Part shown: positions 34,486-43,377 of the stretch, in pieces
How positions within the stretch are numbered: position 1 is the stretch's first letter
Layout of the letters: every line of letters begins with the position of its first letter
NCBI RefSeq assembly: GCF_040530035.1
Contig: NZ_JBEWCD010000005.1
Span: 1-64,000, forward strand
From: Roseibium sp. HPY-6
GTDB lineage: Bacteria > Pseudomonadota > Alphaproteobacteria > Rhizobiales > Stappiaceae
Reading direction: 5' to 3'
Length of the DNA: 64,000 nt
Notes under the pieces: generated by a model
The model's input: the letters and a program-made list of their open reading frames with translations, nothing else
The model's database searches: none
Told to the model about the DNA's origin: nothing
Translations under genes and position numbers: made by a program

Positions 34486-35466
34486 TTACCCGTTGCTCCC
34501 GCTCCATACTTCCGGATTGATCATGTGGATCGGGTCGCCCGCGGCGAAGGCATTTACCTGGTCGAAAATGTCCGAAAACTGTAGGTCGAATTCGTCCTCG
34601 GTTACGTAGCCGACATGTGGTGTCGGCAAGACGTTCGGATGGGTCAGAAGCGGGTGTCCGGTATCCGTCAAAGGCTCCGTGTCGTAGACGTCCACAGCAG
34701 CAAAGATGCGGCCCCGGTCGATTTCGCTCTCCAGGACACCCGGAGCAACCAAACCCGAGCGGGATGTGTTGACCAGAAGGGCACGGGGCTGCATGGCCGC
34801 TAGGTCTGCTGCCGTGATGATGCCTCTCGTATCCGGTTTCAGCCGGACGTGAAGGCTGACAATGTCGGAAGTTGCGAAAAACGCCTCGCGGCTCGCGGCC
34901 AAACGCACGCCGTCGGCTTTGGCGCGTTCACGTCCCGCCTCCGACGACCACCACTGGACCTTCATGCCGATTGCTTCGGCATAGCCGGCAACGGCTTTTG
35001 CGATGCGGCCATAACCGTAAAGCCCGAGCGTGCGCCCGCGCAGCGTTCTCCCGACGCCCATCTGCCAGTCGCCCCGCCGGATGGCAGCGACCTGTTCAGG
35101 GATCTGCCGGAAACTTGCCAACATGAGCGTCAACGTCAGTTCCGCAGCCGCATAGCTTGGCGTGCCCGCATGCATGTTTGAACACAGAAGCACGCCGTTT
35201 TTTGTGCAGGCATCGACATCAATGTGCGGATAGACGCTTCTCTGGGAGATCAGTTTCAAACCGGGGAGCCGCTCGAGCAGCTCAGCCGTGATTTTCGTGC
35301 GTTCGCGGAACAGGACCACTGCCTCCGCCGCTGTAAGACGAGATGCCAGAACGGCCGGGTCCTCGACATGGTCCGTCCAGACAGTGACATCGTGTTGTTC
35401 AAGTTTGGCAAAGCACGGCAGCGTCCGCAGCGTGTCGAACCAGTCATCAAGTATGTGAACTTTCAT
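34486..35466 (-). CDS. D-2-hydroxyacid dehydrogenase family protein
   Basis: A 326-aa NAD(P)-dependent dehydrogenase of the D-isomer-specific 2-hydroxyacid family (phosphoglycerate/glyoxylate reductase-like). The nucleotide motif LGLYGYGRIAKAVAGYAE lies near residues 145-162, the catalytic Arg in LVNTSRSGLV near 233-242, and the catalytic His in LPTPHVGYVTEDEF near 284-297. The ATG at 35466 (MKVHILDDWFDTL) overlaps the stop of the small upstream gene (ATGA), so a longer start at 35595 is rejected. As last gene of the TCT operon it may reduce or oxidise a 2-keto/hydroxy acid made from the imported tricarboxylate. Confidence 0.87.
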   Translation of the reverse strand: MKVHILDDWFDTLRTLPCFAKLEQHDVTVWTDHVEDPAVLASRLTAAEAVVLFRERTKITAELLERLPGLKLISQRSVYPHIDVDACTKNGVLLCSNMHAGTPSYAAAELTLTLMLASFRQIPEQVAAIRRGDWQMGVGRTLRGRTLGLYGYGRIAKAVAGYAEAIGMKVQWWSSEAGRERAKADGVRLAASREAFFATSDIVSLHVRLKPDTRGIITAADLAAMQPRALLVNTSRSGLVAPGVLESEIDRGRIFAAVDVYDTEPLTDTGHPLLTHPNVLPTPHVGYVTEDEFDLQFSDIFDQVNAFAAGDPIHMINPEVWSGSNG

Positions 35467-35708
35467 CTGCTCTCCACACCGCTGCCTTCTGTGAGCGTGC
35501 GCGGGGTCGGCACAAAAACATCGCTGTTCAAGGTGGTCAACGCCTTGGTGATCTGGGCGCGCCTGGCAAGAAGGTGATTGTACTGCGCATCGCATCCGGA
35601 GACCGGTGTCGGATAATCCCGGATCTCATCCGCAATCATTTGCCTTGCGGTTTCCAGCGCCCGTGCGGCGGCATCAATACTGTCCTGATAATGCATCAAC
35701 TGCTCCAT
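35463..35708 (-). CDS. Small protein of unknown function in TCT operon
   Basis: An 81-aa acidic, mostly helical protein starting MEQLMHYQDSIDAAARALETARQMIADE. It has one Cys (residue 39), no signal peptide and no motif I recognise. It is supported as a real gene by its position: 17 bp after the PrpF-like gene and with a 4-bp ATGA overlap with the dehydrogenase start. Its function is unknown; a small partner or chaperone for a neighbouring enzyme is possible. Confidence 0.65.
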   Translation of the reverse strand: MEQLMHYQDSIDAAARALETARQMIADEIRDYPTPVSGCDAQYNHLLARRAQITKALTTLNSDVFVPTPRTLTEGSGVESR

Positions 35709-35725
35709 TTCCGACCGTTCGGGTC

Positions 35726-36817
35726 TCAGGGCCGGGACCAGACATCCCCAGGAACAAACACTTCGCCGGCTGCGAGCTTTCTGGCGGTGCGCAGCAGCCC
35801 GGCGGAGGTCACATGGAATGTGCCATCCCGCATTTCATAGTCTATCACGACTTCCATCTTTCCCATTGGATGTTCAAGCTGAAGTCTTGCAGGAGAGTGT
35901 TGCGTATCTGCAAGAATGCCTTCTCCCACCGTACCGGGTGCCAAAAGGCATGACGCAAGACATTGCGACCCCGTGACAGCCAGTGTCGGGTGGCAGTTCC
36001 AAGGCATGAAATAGCGAATGCATGCGGAGCCTCCGTCGCGCGCCGGCGCGAGCAATCCGAATTTCGGAGTCACCGATTTGGTGACGTCTCCCAGCCCCAT
36101 GCGCTCTCCGGCGAGAAGGCGAATAGCTTCCATTTTTTCAAAGAGGGGCTTATTGGCGTCAAGCTCCTTGGCGCTTTCGTAGCCGGTGATGCCAAAGTCC
36201 GCAGCCCGGCCGATCACCATGGGCATGGCAACGTCCATGCAGGTGACTTCGATATCGTTGATCACTTCCCGTGTGACCCCTGTCGGGAAAATCCCGCTCG
36301 TTATACTGCCTTCCACCTTCATGAACTGCAGCTGAATGGGCGCAGCCGTTCCAGGTACGCCGTCGATCGAAGCCTTGCCATCATACCGAACCGATCCGCC
36401 AGGCGTTTGAACAAGCTCAGAAACCAGCGCGCCGGTGTTGACCGCCCTGATCCTCACTTCCGTGACATCGCCGATCGGCTCAATGAGACCCATTTCGATA
36501 GCGGCCGGACCGACACCGACCAGGATATTGCCGCAAGAAGGTCTGTAGTCGACCAGCTTCTCCTCAACGCCAACTTGCGCGAAGAAATAGTCAACGTCAG
36601 CCCAATCATCATCGGACCTGGACAGCATCGCGACCTTGGTCGTCACGGCGGTACCGCCACCGATGCCGTCGATGTTGAACGGATGGCCTGCACCAACAAT
36701 GGAGATGAGGACTTTCGACAGGTCGTTGAGGTCCTCGGGCAGGTCGCTGCGTTTCAGATAAGGCCCGCGAGAGGATCCCGCACGTATGAAAATGAAGGGA
36801 GTGGATGTCTGCATCAT
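35726..36817 (-). CDS. PrpF-family isomerase (aconitate/oxalomesaconate type)
   Basis: A 363-aa protein of the PrpF family, which isomerises double bonds in tricarboxylate-like compounds (2-methylaconitate, aconitate, 4-oxalomesaconate). The family motif appears as RAGSSRG near residues 12-18, with GHPFNIDGIGGGTAVTTKVA near 44-63 and the catalytic Cys region PSCGNILVGVGPAA near 93-106. There is no signal peptide. It overlaps the dehydrogenase gene upstream by 4 bp. In a TCT-transporter operon, an aconitate or citraconate-type isomerisation is the most sensible role. Confidence 0.87.
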   Translation of the reverse strand: MMQTSTPFIFIRAGSSRGPYLKRSDLPEDLNDLSKVLISIVGAGHPFNIDGIGGGTAVTTKVAMLSRSDDDWADVDYFFAQVGVEEKLVDYRPSCGNILVGVGPAAIEMGLIEPIGDVTEVRIRAVNTGALVSELVQTPGGSVRYDGKASIDGVPGTAAPIQLQFMKVEGSITSGIFPTGVTREVINDIEVTCMDVAMPMVIGRAADFGITGYESAKELDANKPLFEKMEAIRLLAGERMGLGDVTKSVTPKFGLLAPARDGGSACIRYFMPWNCHPTLAVTGSQCLASCLLAPGTVGEGILADTQHSPARLQLEHPMGKMEVVIDYEMRDGTFHVTSAGLLRTARKLAAGEVFVPGDVWSRP

Positions 36818-37875
36818 ATGTCAGCCTCCTGGATGAGATCGACAAGGACGGAGGTGAAGGCCCGGGTCCCGAGAGGGCCTCCCAGGTCTGCGGTTCGGGT
36901 CTCAGGCGACGCCAGAGCTTTTCCGAGCGCGGCCTCGATCGAGGAAGCGGCGTTCACATGTCCCAGGTAGCGGAGCAACATGGCCGCTGAGCCGATCAAT
37001 GAGGTTGGATTTGCCCGATCCTGGCCTGCGATATCCGGCGCAGACCCGTGCTGCGCCTGCGCGGCAGCGCTTTCCGGTCCGAGGTTCAGGGAGGCCGCCA
37101 GCCCCAGCCCCCCGGCGAGTTCTGTGGCAAGATCGGAGAGGATATCGCCGAACATGTTGGTTGTGACGATAACGTCAAAGCGGCCTGGGTCTCGGACAAG
37201 CAGGGCGGCCGCTGCGTCCACCAGAACTTCATCGTACTGAATTTCCGGGTGCTCACCCGCAATCCGGCGGATTGTCTCCAGAAAAAGACCATCGCTGGTG
37301 CGCATTACGTTGGCCTTGTGGATCGCTGTGACCCTTTTCCTGCCGTTTGCTGCGGCGAAATCAAAGGCAGCGCGGCCGATGCGCTCGCTGCCGTGCTCGG
37401 TGATCAGCCGCATTGCCATGGCGACACCCGGAACAGGCATGAACTCGCCGCTCCCGGCGTGCAGGTTACGGTCTGCGTAAAAGCCTTCCAGATTCTCGCG
37501 GAAGATCACCAAATCGAGCTGTTTACCGGTCGGTGTCCGAACGCCTGCGAAACTTCGGGCCGGCCGGATATTTGCAAAGAGATCGAGTTCCTTGCGCAAA
37601 ACGCCAGAAGGATTGAGCCCGCCTTCTTCCCTTGGGGGATAGTCGTTGTGGGACACAGGGCCAAGAACGATCCCGTCAGACTCGCGGGCGGCATCAATCA
37701 CGCTCTGCGGGATTGTCGACAAGCCGTCGTCCAGCGCGCGAAACCCGATGAGCCGTTCCGGCAATTCGATTTTTACGCCGTTCTTCGCGCAGCCCGTTTC
37801 AACGACTTCCTTTGTGGCCGCCATGATCTCCGGCCCGATACCGTCACCGGCAAGGCAAAGGAGCGAAGTCGTCAT
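36814..37875 (-). CDS. Isocitrate/isopropylmalate dehydrogenase family protein
   Basis: A 353-aa NAD-dependent beta-decarboxylating dehydrogenase. Hallmarks are GDGIGPEI near residues 10-17, the substrate-binding RENLEGFYADR near 125-135, KANVMRTSDG near 189-198, and the metal/NAD region TNMFGDILSDLATELAGGLGLAASLN near 238-263 with HGSAPDIAG near 276-284. The set includes isopropylmalate, homoisocitrate and tartrate/malate dehydrogenases, and a role with the tricarboxylate pathway (isocitrate-like product) is inferred from the operon. It ends with a 4-bp overlap on the PrpF-like gene. Confidence 0.87.
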   Translation of the reverse strand: MTTSLLCLAGDGIGPEIMAATKEVVETGCAKNGVKIELPERLIGFRALDDGLSTIPQSVIDAARESDGIVLGPVSHNDYPPREEGGLNPSGVLRKELDLFANIRPARSFAGVRTPTGKQLDLVIFRENLEGFYADRNLHAGSGEFMPVPGVAMAMRLITEHGSERIGRAAFDFAAANGRKRVTAIHKANVMRTSDGLFLETIRRIAGEHPEIQYDEVLVDAAAALLVRDPGRFDVIVTTNMFGDILSDLATELAGGLGLAASLNLGPESAAAQAQHGSAPDIAGQDRANPTSLIGSAAMLLRYLGHVNAASSIEAALGKALASPETRTADLGGPLGTRAFTSVLVDLIQEADI

Positions 37876-37885
37876 TGCGCCCCCC

Positions 37886-39913
37886 TCAGGTCAGCGGCCA
37901 GGGCAAGGTGACATAGGACTGCAGCAAACCAGGCGGGAAGTCCCGGTTCAGCAGCCAGGCCATGCCGCACATGAAGGCGATCCCGCACGCTCCGTAAAGA
38001 AGGGCGTAGGGCAGGCTTCGTTTGGCGCGGTAGTGGATGAAGGCGACCAGAAATGCAGCGAGCGCGAGAATGAAACCCACCAGCGAGGTCAGGATCAGAA
38101 GTTCCGCAAACCACGCAAGCGTTGCCCGCAGACCGTGCTGATTGCCTTCAGAATTGCCTGCTTCGCTGTCGCTGAAAAGCGGGCTGGTTTCCGGGCTTGT
38201 CCGCATCCGGAACAAAAGGATCAGGCAACCGATGATCGAGACAAGACCGACAAATTGCGGGAAGACACGGTCCGCAGAAGCGTAGTCCGGAATGAGGGAG
38301 GCATTGGTGAAAGCGAACGCCAGATACCCCAGGATCGCAAGCAGGAACATCAGCGGCGCGCGTTTGGTGCCTGTCGGAACGTCGCCTTCGGCGCGGATGT
38401 TCTTGGATTGACGCAAGCCGATCACGACGGAAACGATTGTGATGATGATGAGCACGATCACAATCGGTGAGAAGATGTATTCCATCCCCTCAGCGAAGCC
38501 TTTGCGGAAACGGGAGGCTGCGATCTGGACGGCCTGGTTGGTATACGTTTCCGCCGGATTGGAAAGCACGAAGCCGATCAGGAAAGCAGGGCGCGACCAG
38601 TCAAACCGGCGCATCAGAATTCCGAGCAGGCCGATTGTGAACAGCGCAACCAGATCCATCAGGTTCTGGCCTGACTGGAACGCGGCGAAAGAGATGATCA
38701 TAAACAGGAACGGAGCGAGCAGCGCGAAAGGGATCGTCGTCAGGCGAGCGATGCCACCGGATCCGAGTATGCAGATGACCGTGCCGACCACATTTGCAAG
38801 CGCCAGCAACCAAACGATTGCGTATGTGACGTCGAGATTGTTTTTCAGCATTGACGGGCCGACTTCGATCTGGCCCGAGCCGAGCAGGGCGACGGCACCG
38901 ATAAAGACGGCCATGGAACCGGATCCCGGAATGCCGAATAGAAGTGTCGGTACGAGACCGCCGCCTTCCTTGGCATTGTTGGAACTTTCCGGGCCGATCA
39001 CGCCGCGCACGTCACCGCTGCCGAATTTGGATTTGTCCTTTGAGGTCTGAACGGTATGCCCATAGGCAATCCAGTCGACAACGGAACCGCCAAGGCCCGG
39101 GATGACGCCTACGGTAACGCCGATCAGCGAACAGCGAATGCTCAGCCAGATATTGGCGAACCAGTCGCGCACGCCGTGAAGCCAGCCGCCACCGAGCATG
39201 GAGCGTTCGGATATTGCCCGGTCCTGACGCAATAGGGCGACGATTTCCGGGATTGCGAATATGCCGAGCCCGACAATGACCAGTTTCAGGCCGTCGGTCA
39301 GATAGGGCATGTCATAGGTTGCCATGCGCAGCGCGCCTGCGCTGTCGCCTTCACCGATGGTTCCGACCATCAGACCGAGGCCGGCTGCAACGATACCCTT
39401 GATGGCGACCTGTCCGGCAAGAATGCCGACCATTGACAGGCCGAACAGGGTGATCATGAGAAGTTCCGGGGTCCGGAATTCCAGTACGATCGGCCGCGCC
39501 ACAAGGATGAAAACGGTCAGGAACGCCGCGCCTACCAGACCGCCGAAAAGCGACGATGCAAACGCGGCGGAAAGCGCCCGCGCGGCTTCGCCCCTTTTTG
39601 CCAGCGGGAAGCCGTCGAGAACGGTTGCCTGCGAGGCGGAGGAGCCCGGAATGCCCATCAGGACCGATGCGAATGTGTCCGAGGTCGGAACCACCGCGAC
39701 CATGCCGATCATCAAGGCAAGTCCGAGGACGGGATCCATGCCGAACATGAAGGGCAGCAGCAGTGACAGGCCGGCGATGCCGCCAAGTCCGGGAAAGACC
39801 CCGATGCAAAGGCCCATCACCACGCCGAGAATCAGGTAGCCGATCACGGCGGGCTGAAAGATCATCGCCGACGCATCGGCGAGCGCAGGTAAAGCGGTGC
39901 CAAGAATGTCCAC
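37886..39913 (-). CDS. TCT transporter permease, TctA-TctB fusion
   Basis: A 675-aa inner-membrane protein. Residues 1 to about 505 are a complete TctA large permease with the two conserved repeats GVFPGLGGIAGLSLLLPF (near 38-55) and GVIPGLGGSVVDWIAYGHT (near 270-288), and the GESSNNA-type motif appears as GPESSNNAKEGG near 305-316. From about 520 to 675 a TctB-like four-span domain follows (MFLLAILGYLAFAF... LLILTSLVGFILALAAFLVAF). Separate TctA and TctB are usual, so the fusion is notable. With TctC it imports a tricarboxylate using an ion gradient. Confidence 0.92.
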   Translation of the reverse strand: MDILGTALPALADASAMIFQPAVIGYLILGVVMGLCIGVFPGLGGIAGLSLLLPFMFGMDPVLGLALMIGMVAVVPTSDTFASVLMGIPGSSASQATVLDGFPLAKRGEAARALSAAFASSLFGGLVGAAFLTVFILVARPIVLEFRTPELLMITLFGLSMVGILAGQVAIKGIVAAGLGLMVGTIGEGDSAGALRMATYDMPYLTDGLKLVIVGLGIFAIPEIVALLRQDRAISERSMLGGGWLHGVRDWFANIWLSIRCSLIGVTVGVIPGLGGSVVDWIAYGHTVQTSKDKSKFGSGDVRGVIGPESSNNAKEGGGLVPTLLFGIPGSGSMAVFIGAVALLGSGQIEVGPSMLKNNLDVTYAIVWLLALANVVGTVICILGSGGIARLTTIPFALLAPFLFMIISFAAFQSGQNLMDLVALFTIGLLGILMRRFDWSRPAFLIGFVLSNPAETYTNQAVQIAASRFRKGFAEGMEYIFSPIVIVLIIITIVSVVIGLRQSKNIRAEGDVPTGTKRAPLMFLLAILGYLAFAFTNASLIPDYASADRVFPQFVGLVSIIGCLILLFRMRTSPETSPLFSDSEAGNSEGNQHGLRATLAWFAELLILTSLVGFILALAAFLVAFIHYRAKRSLPYALLYGACGIAFMCGMAWLLNRDFPPGLLQSYVTLPWPLT

Positions 39914-39949
39914 TGGATCGCCCCGGATTTTGTTTTTCAGGTAAGGGAA

Positions 39950-39972
39950 CCCGTCCGGTCAGACCGGACGGG
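39950..39972 (-). terminator. Hairpin between tctC and the tctA-tctB gene
   Basis: An 11-bp GC-rich perfect inverted repeat (39950-39960 and 39962-39972) lies just after the binding-protein gene. On the minus strand it is followed by CCTTACCTG, not a T run. It is placed like the hairpins at 5484, 15781 and 28892 and probably attenuates read-through into the permease gene. Confidence 0.6.
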
Positions 39973-39983
39973 CAGAAGTGTTG

Positions 39984-41090
39984 CTACTTAAGGGAGACGC
40001 CGTAGCGTTCCTGCAGCCAGCCGACCACGAATTCCTTCGCGCTGTCGGGCACTTCCGTCGCGCTCTTGAGGGCGTTGTCAGCTTCAGCGCCGGTCATCTG
40101 CGGGTATTTGCCAAGCCGGCCTGCGGAGATCTCAGCGAAGTCCGCCCGTGCCTTGACCGTGTCAAACGCCTTCGAATAGGTGTCGATTGCGTCCTGGGAT
40201 GCGCCGTTCGGCAGGAAGACCATCTTCTGCGCCGGGAAACCGGCAATGAAAAACGCCTTCCACGCGTCCCATTTTTCGCCTGACGTTTCGCAGCCTTCAG
40301 TCGCTTCGCAAACCTCTTTGAAGGTCGGCATGTCGGGGAATGTCGGGTCGCGAACGATGTTGCCATCGGCGTCCAGAGCCCCCCAGCTCATCATCGGGAC
40401 CGCCGTTCCGGCTTCCACCAACGGAGTGACGCCTTTGAGGTAAGACGAGGATGTCTGATAGTCGATATTGGCTTCACCGCGTTCGAACATCAGGCGCCCA
40501 TCGCCGCGACCCTTGATGCCGAAGACAGGCTCGACATTCAGGCCGAGCATTTCCCAGGCAAGCAGCGGAACGAGATCGAGGCGGGTCGCGCCTTGAGACC
40601 CGTAGATGAAGTCAGTCTCTTTCAAAGCGCTTGCATCATTGCCGCTCATCTTGGCGGCCAGATCCGGCGGCAGATAGGCAACGCCACCGGTTCCCGAGGC
40701 CAGAACGACATTCCAGTCCTTATAGTCGTAGCGCACCCTTGGGTCGCCGAGCAGATAAGGGAACTGCGTCGAACCGGAAGACCCGAAAATGACAGTGCCT
40801 TCGCTGCTGTCGTATTTCTGCTGCTGGAACCAGTTGGCGCCCTTGGTAGACCCGGCACCCGGCATGAATTTCACGACGACGGTCGGCTGGCCCGGAAGGG
40901 CTTCGCTGAGCAACGGAGCATAAAAGTTGGCCCACTTGGCAGAGCCGCCTGTTTCAGAAAACGGGATAACCCATTCGACCGTTTTGCCGGACAGGTCAAG
41001 GTCGGCCGCCAGGGCCTGAGCCGGCAACAGAGCGCCAGCCACACATGTCACACCGAGCGCGAGCTGGCGCGCAAGCTTCTTCAAAACCAT
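39984..41090 (-). CDS. TCT transporter solute-binding protein (TctC/Bug family)
   Basis: A 368-aa periplasmic binding protein with a signal peptide (MVLKKLARQLALGVTCVAGALLPAQALA, cleavage before ADLDL). The Bug/TctC fold is recognised by VEWVIPFSETGGSAKWANFYAPLL near residues 38-61 and VVKFMPGAGSTKGANWF near 72-88. The ATG at 41090 is preceded by GGAGG; the long upstream reading frame (to 41852) overlaps the divergent response regulator and is not part of the gene. It heads the TCT operon at a divergent promoter shared with the two-component system. Confidence 0.92.
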   Translation of the reverse strand: MVLKKLARQLALGVTCVAGALLPAQALAADLDLSGKTVEWVIPFSETGGSAKWANFYAPLLSEALPGQPTVVVKFMPGAGSTKGANWFQQQKYDSSEGTVIFGSSGSTQFPYLLGDPRVRYDYKDWNVVLASGTGGVAYLPPDLAAKMSGNDASALKETDFIYGSQGATRLDLVPLLAWEMLGLNVEPVFGIKGRGDGRLMFERGEANIDYQTSSSYLKGVTPLVEAGTAVPMMSWGALDADGNIVRDPTFPDMPTFKEVCEATEGCETSGEKWDAWKAFFIAGFPAQKMVFLPNGASQDAIDTYSKAFDTVKARADFAEISAGRLGKYPQMTGAEADNALKSATEVPDSAKEFVVGWLQERYGVSLK

Positions 41091-41134
41091 TATTTCCTCC
41101 CATTGGTGTGGACAGCCCCTCCAGGCTGACGCAC

Positions 41135-41197
41135 TTGAAGCGCTTTCAAAAGCAGCTTGATGGAAAGAGTTTTCCCTGCGAAGCTTGCAACAAGCTT
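41135..41197. promoter_or_regulatory. Two inverted repeats in the tctC/response-regulator promoter
   Basis: Two dyad elements lie in the 129-bp divergent gap: TTGAAGCGCTTTCAA (41135-41149, arms TTGAA/TTCAA) and AAGCTTG-CAA-CAAGCTT (41181-41197, perfect 7-bp arms). Either may be the binding site of the TctD-like response regulator encoded at 41220, which normally activates its adjacent TCT operon. Confidence 0.45.
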
Positions 41198-41219
41198 TCA
41201 TCGTAAAAGAATAACAAAA

Positions 41220-41891
41220 ATGCGGATCGCACTCGTTGAGGACAATGTCAGTCTTGCAAAGGGCATCGCTTACCAGCTTCGGGATGCCGGACATTCGGTC
41301 GACATTCTGCATGACGGCGATGATGCTGAAGCTTTTCTGAGGCAGGAAGGCGGTGATCTCGTCATTCTGGACCTCAACCTGCCAGGCAAGAACGGGCTGG
41401 ACCTGCTTGCCGATTTGAGAGAACGCGGCGATCCGCGTCCCGTCATTCTGCTGACCGCGCGATCGGAAACTGAAGATCGCGTGAAAGGTCTCGACGCAGG
41501 CGCGGACGATTACCTCGTCAAACCGTTCGAAATGGAAGAGCTGGCAGCGCGCATACGCGCTCTTGGACGCCGCAAGGGTGTTGCGCCGCGGCAGTTGATC
41601 GAGATAGGCTCGCTGAAACTCGATGTCGGTGCACTGCAATTGCTTGACGGCGAAACCGCATTGGATGTTCCCAGGCGGGAACTCGCGCTGCTTGCTGCCT
41701 TGGCGCAGGTCAAAGGCAGGACAATGTCGAAGGCGAGCCTGCTGGATCAGCTTTACGGAGCCGGCAGTGAAACCGACGAGAAGGTCATCGAAGTCTATGT
41801 CTCGCGGCTCAGGAAGCGGCTGGCAGGCTATGGCGTCAATATCCACGTTCACAGAGGGATAGGCTATTCCCTGGGCAGTGCGACTGCATGA
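41220..41891 (+). CDS. OmpR-type response regulator (TctD-like)
   Basis: A 223-aa regulator. The receiver domain (residues 1-115) has the acidic pocket EDN at 7-9, the phosphorylation site D51 in LVILDLNLPG, and Lys in DYLVKPF near 97-103. The C-terminal winged helix (about 125-220) ends RKRLAGYGVNIHVHRGIGYSL. The ATG at 41220 begins MRIALVEDN, a family-typical start. It overlaps the sensor kinase gene by 4 bp and is divergent from tctC, so it very likely controls TCT transporter expression in response to tricarboxylates. Confidence 0.92.
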   Translation: MRIALVEDNVSLAKGIAYQLRDAGHSVDILHDGDDAEAFLRQEGGDLVILDLNLPGKNGLDLLADLRERGDPRPVILLTARSETEDRVKGLDAGADDYLVKPFEMEELAARIRALGRRKGVAPRQLIEIGSLKLDVGALQLLDGETALDVPRRELALLAALAQVKGRTMSKASLLDQLYGAGSETDEKVIEVYVSRLRKRLAGYGVNIHVHRGIGYSLGSATA

Positions 41892-43258
41892 AGAGAACCT
41901 ATTCTCTTCGGCTGCGCCTGACCCTGATCATCCTCGTGCCGCTCTTGTTCGTGGCCGGAGCGACGGGCCTGTGGCAACTCAACAATGCGCGTGTGACGGC
42001 CAATGAGGTTTTCGACCGGAGCCTGCAGTCGGCGGCGCTTTCGGTAACCAATGATGTTGCGCTTTCGGGCGGCGATGCGCTTGCGCCGGCCACGCGCAAG
42101 ATCCTTTCAGACACGTCCGGCGGCCCGGTTTTCTATCATGTCTATGCACCTGACGGGGTTATCGTTGCCGGCTATGCAACGCCGCCGGTCGGCATCCCGT
42201 TGGCCGGTGACGGAGACCTCAGCCCTGTTTATTTCAATGGGGTGTATCTTGGTCGGGAGGTGCGTGGGTACCGCATGCGAACGCGCATGCAGGTTGACGA
42301 CTTCAGTGGGATCTTCACCACGACCGTCTGGCAGGAAGTGACCATCCGTGCCGCCTTCGTTCGGGACCTTATGCTGCGGTCACTGATAACAATTTCATCG
42401 ATCATCACGTCGCTGTCCCTGATCGTCTGGTTCGGTATTCGCATCGGACTGCACCCGCTGAACGACCTGCAGCAGGCTATTGATCTTCGATCCGGAGAAG
42501 TGCTGAAACCGATCCAGAGAGCGGTGCCTGTCGAAGTTGAGGGGATCGTTCGCACACTCAACAGATTGCTTGCACAGGTGTCGGAAGCCATGGCGACCCA
42601 GAACGAGTTCATTTCGAATGCCGCCCACCAGCTTCGCAACCCCATCGCGGGTGTCCTCGCACTGGCTGAATCGGTCAGATCAGCGCCTTCTGATGCGTCC
42701 ATGCGCGAGCGCGCAGATGATCTGGTAGATGCAGCCAAGGAAACCAGCCAGCTTGCTCAGAAACTGCTGACCTATGAGCGCACCAAATCGATCAGCCCCG
42801 TTTCGGCAAAAGAAACGTTTGCCATCAATGATCTCGTGAGCGGCGTTACGAAGGAATATTGCCGCAGAAACACACACGGTGTCTCGATCACGTTCGAAAC
42901 TGCAGCAGATACCATGTCCGTCGCGGGTGACCGCACGATGATCCGCGAGGCTGTTTCCAACCTGATCGACAATGCACTCAAACATGGCGGTCCGGACCTT
43001 TCCAGGATATCGATCCGGCTTGAAACATCACCGGAAGAGGTCACCGTGGTGGTAACCGACAATGGGGTCGGTCTCACCGATGCGCAAATCCAAACCGCGC
43101 TTCAGCGTTTCGGTCAGGTCTCGGAAAACAGCGGCGGCAGTGGCCTTGGGCTGCCAATCGTCGAACGGGTTGCGGAGCGGCATGGCGGCGGTCTAAAGCT
43201 CCAGGGTCTGCAGCCGGGTCTGGAAGCACGCTTTACGCTTGCCCTCAAGGGCATATGA
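41888..43258 (+). CDS. Sensor histidine kinase (TctE-like)
   Basis: A 456-aa membrane kinase. The first span is near residues 12-30, a periplasmic sensor of about 130 residues follows, and the second span is near 163-183. The phospho-acceptor His247 lies in FISNAAHQLRNPIAGV. ATPase motifs are seen: N box LIDNALKHGG near 358-367, G1 DNGVGL near 393-398 and G2 GGSGLGLPIVERV near 414-426. It would sense external tricarboxylate and phosphorylate the overlapping response regulator. Confidence 0.92.
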   Translation: MKRTYSLRLRLTLIILVPLLFVAGATGLWQLNNARVTANEVFDRSLQSAALSVTNDVALSGGDALAPATRKILSDTSGGPVFYHVYAPDGVIVAGYATPPVGIPLAGDGDLSPVYFNGVYLGREVRGYRMRTRMQVDDFSGIFTTTVWQEVTIRAAFVRDLMLRSLITISSIITSLSLIVWFGIRIGLHPLNDLQQAIDLRSGEVLKPIQRAVPVEVEGIVRTLNRLLAQVSEAMATQNEFISNAAHQLRNPIAGVLALAESVRSAPSDASMRERADDLVDAAKETSQLAQKLLTYERTKSISPVSAKETFAINDLVSGVTKEYCRRNTHGVSITFETAADTMSVAGDRTMIREAVSNLIDNALKHGGPDLSRISIRLETSPEEVTVVVTDNGVGLTDAQIQTALQRFGQVSENSGGSGLGLPIVERVAERHGGGLKLQGLQPGLEARFTLALKGI

Positions 43259-43377
43259 CAGGTTTTGTTGATTTGAACGTGATCAGGCCGTTCTGCGCTA
43301 ACGCATGTCAAAGGCTCGCGGTTTGGCCGATACCGGTTCTCGCGGCGCGGCCTTAGCTTTCTTTCGCGTTCCGGGTT

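Noticed and set aside
41091..41852. N-terminal extension of the TctC gene to 41852
   Set aside because: The extension crosses the promoter and the response-regulator gene, and the signal peptide and GGAGG mark the start at 41090.
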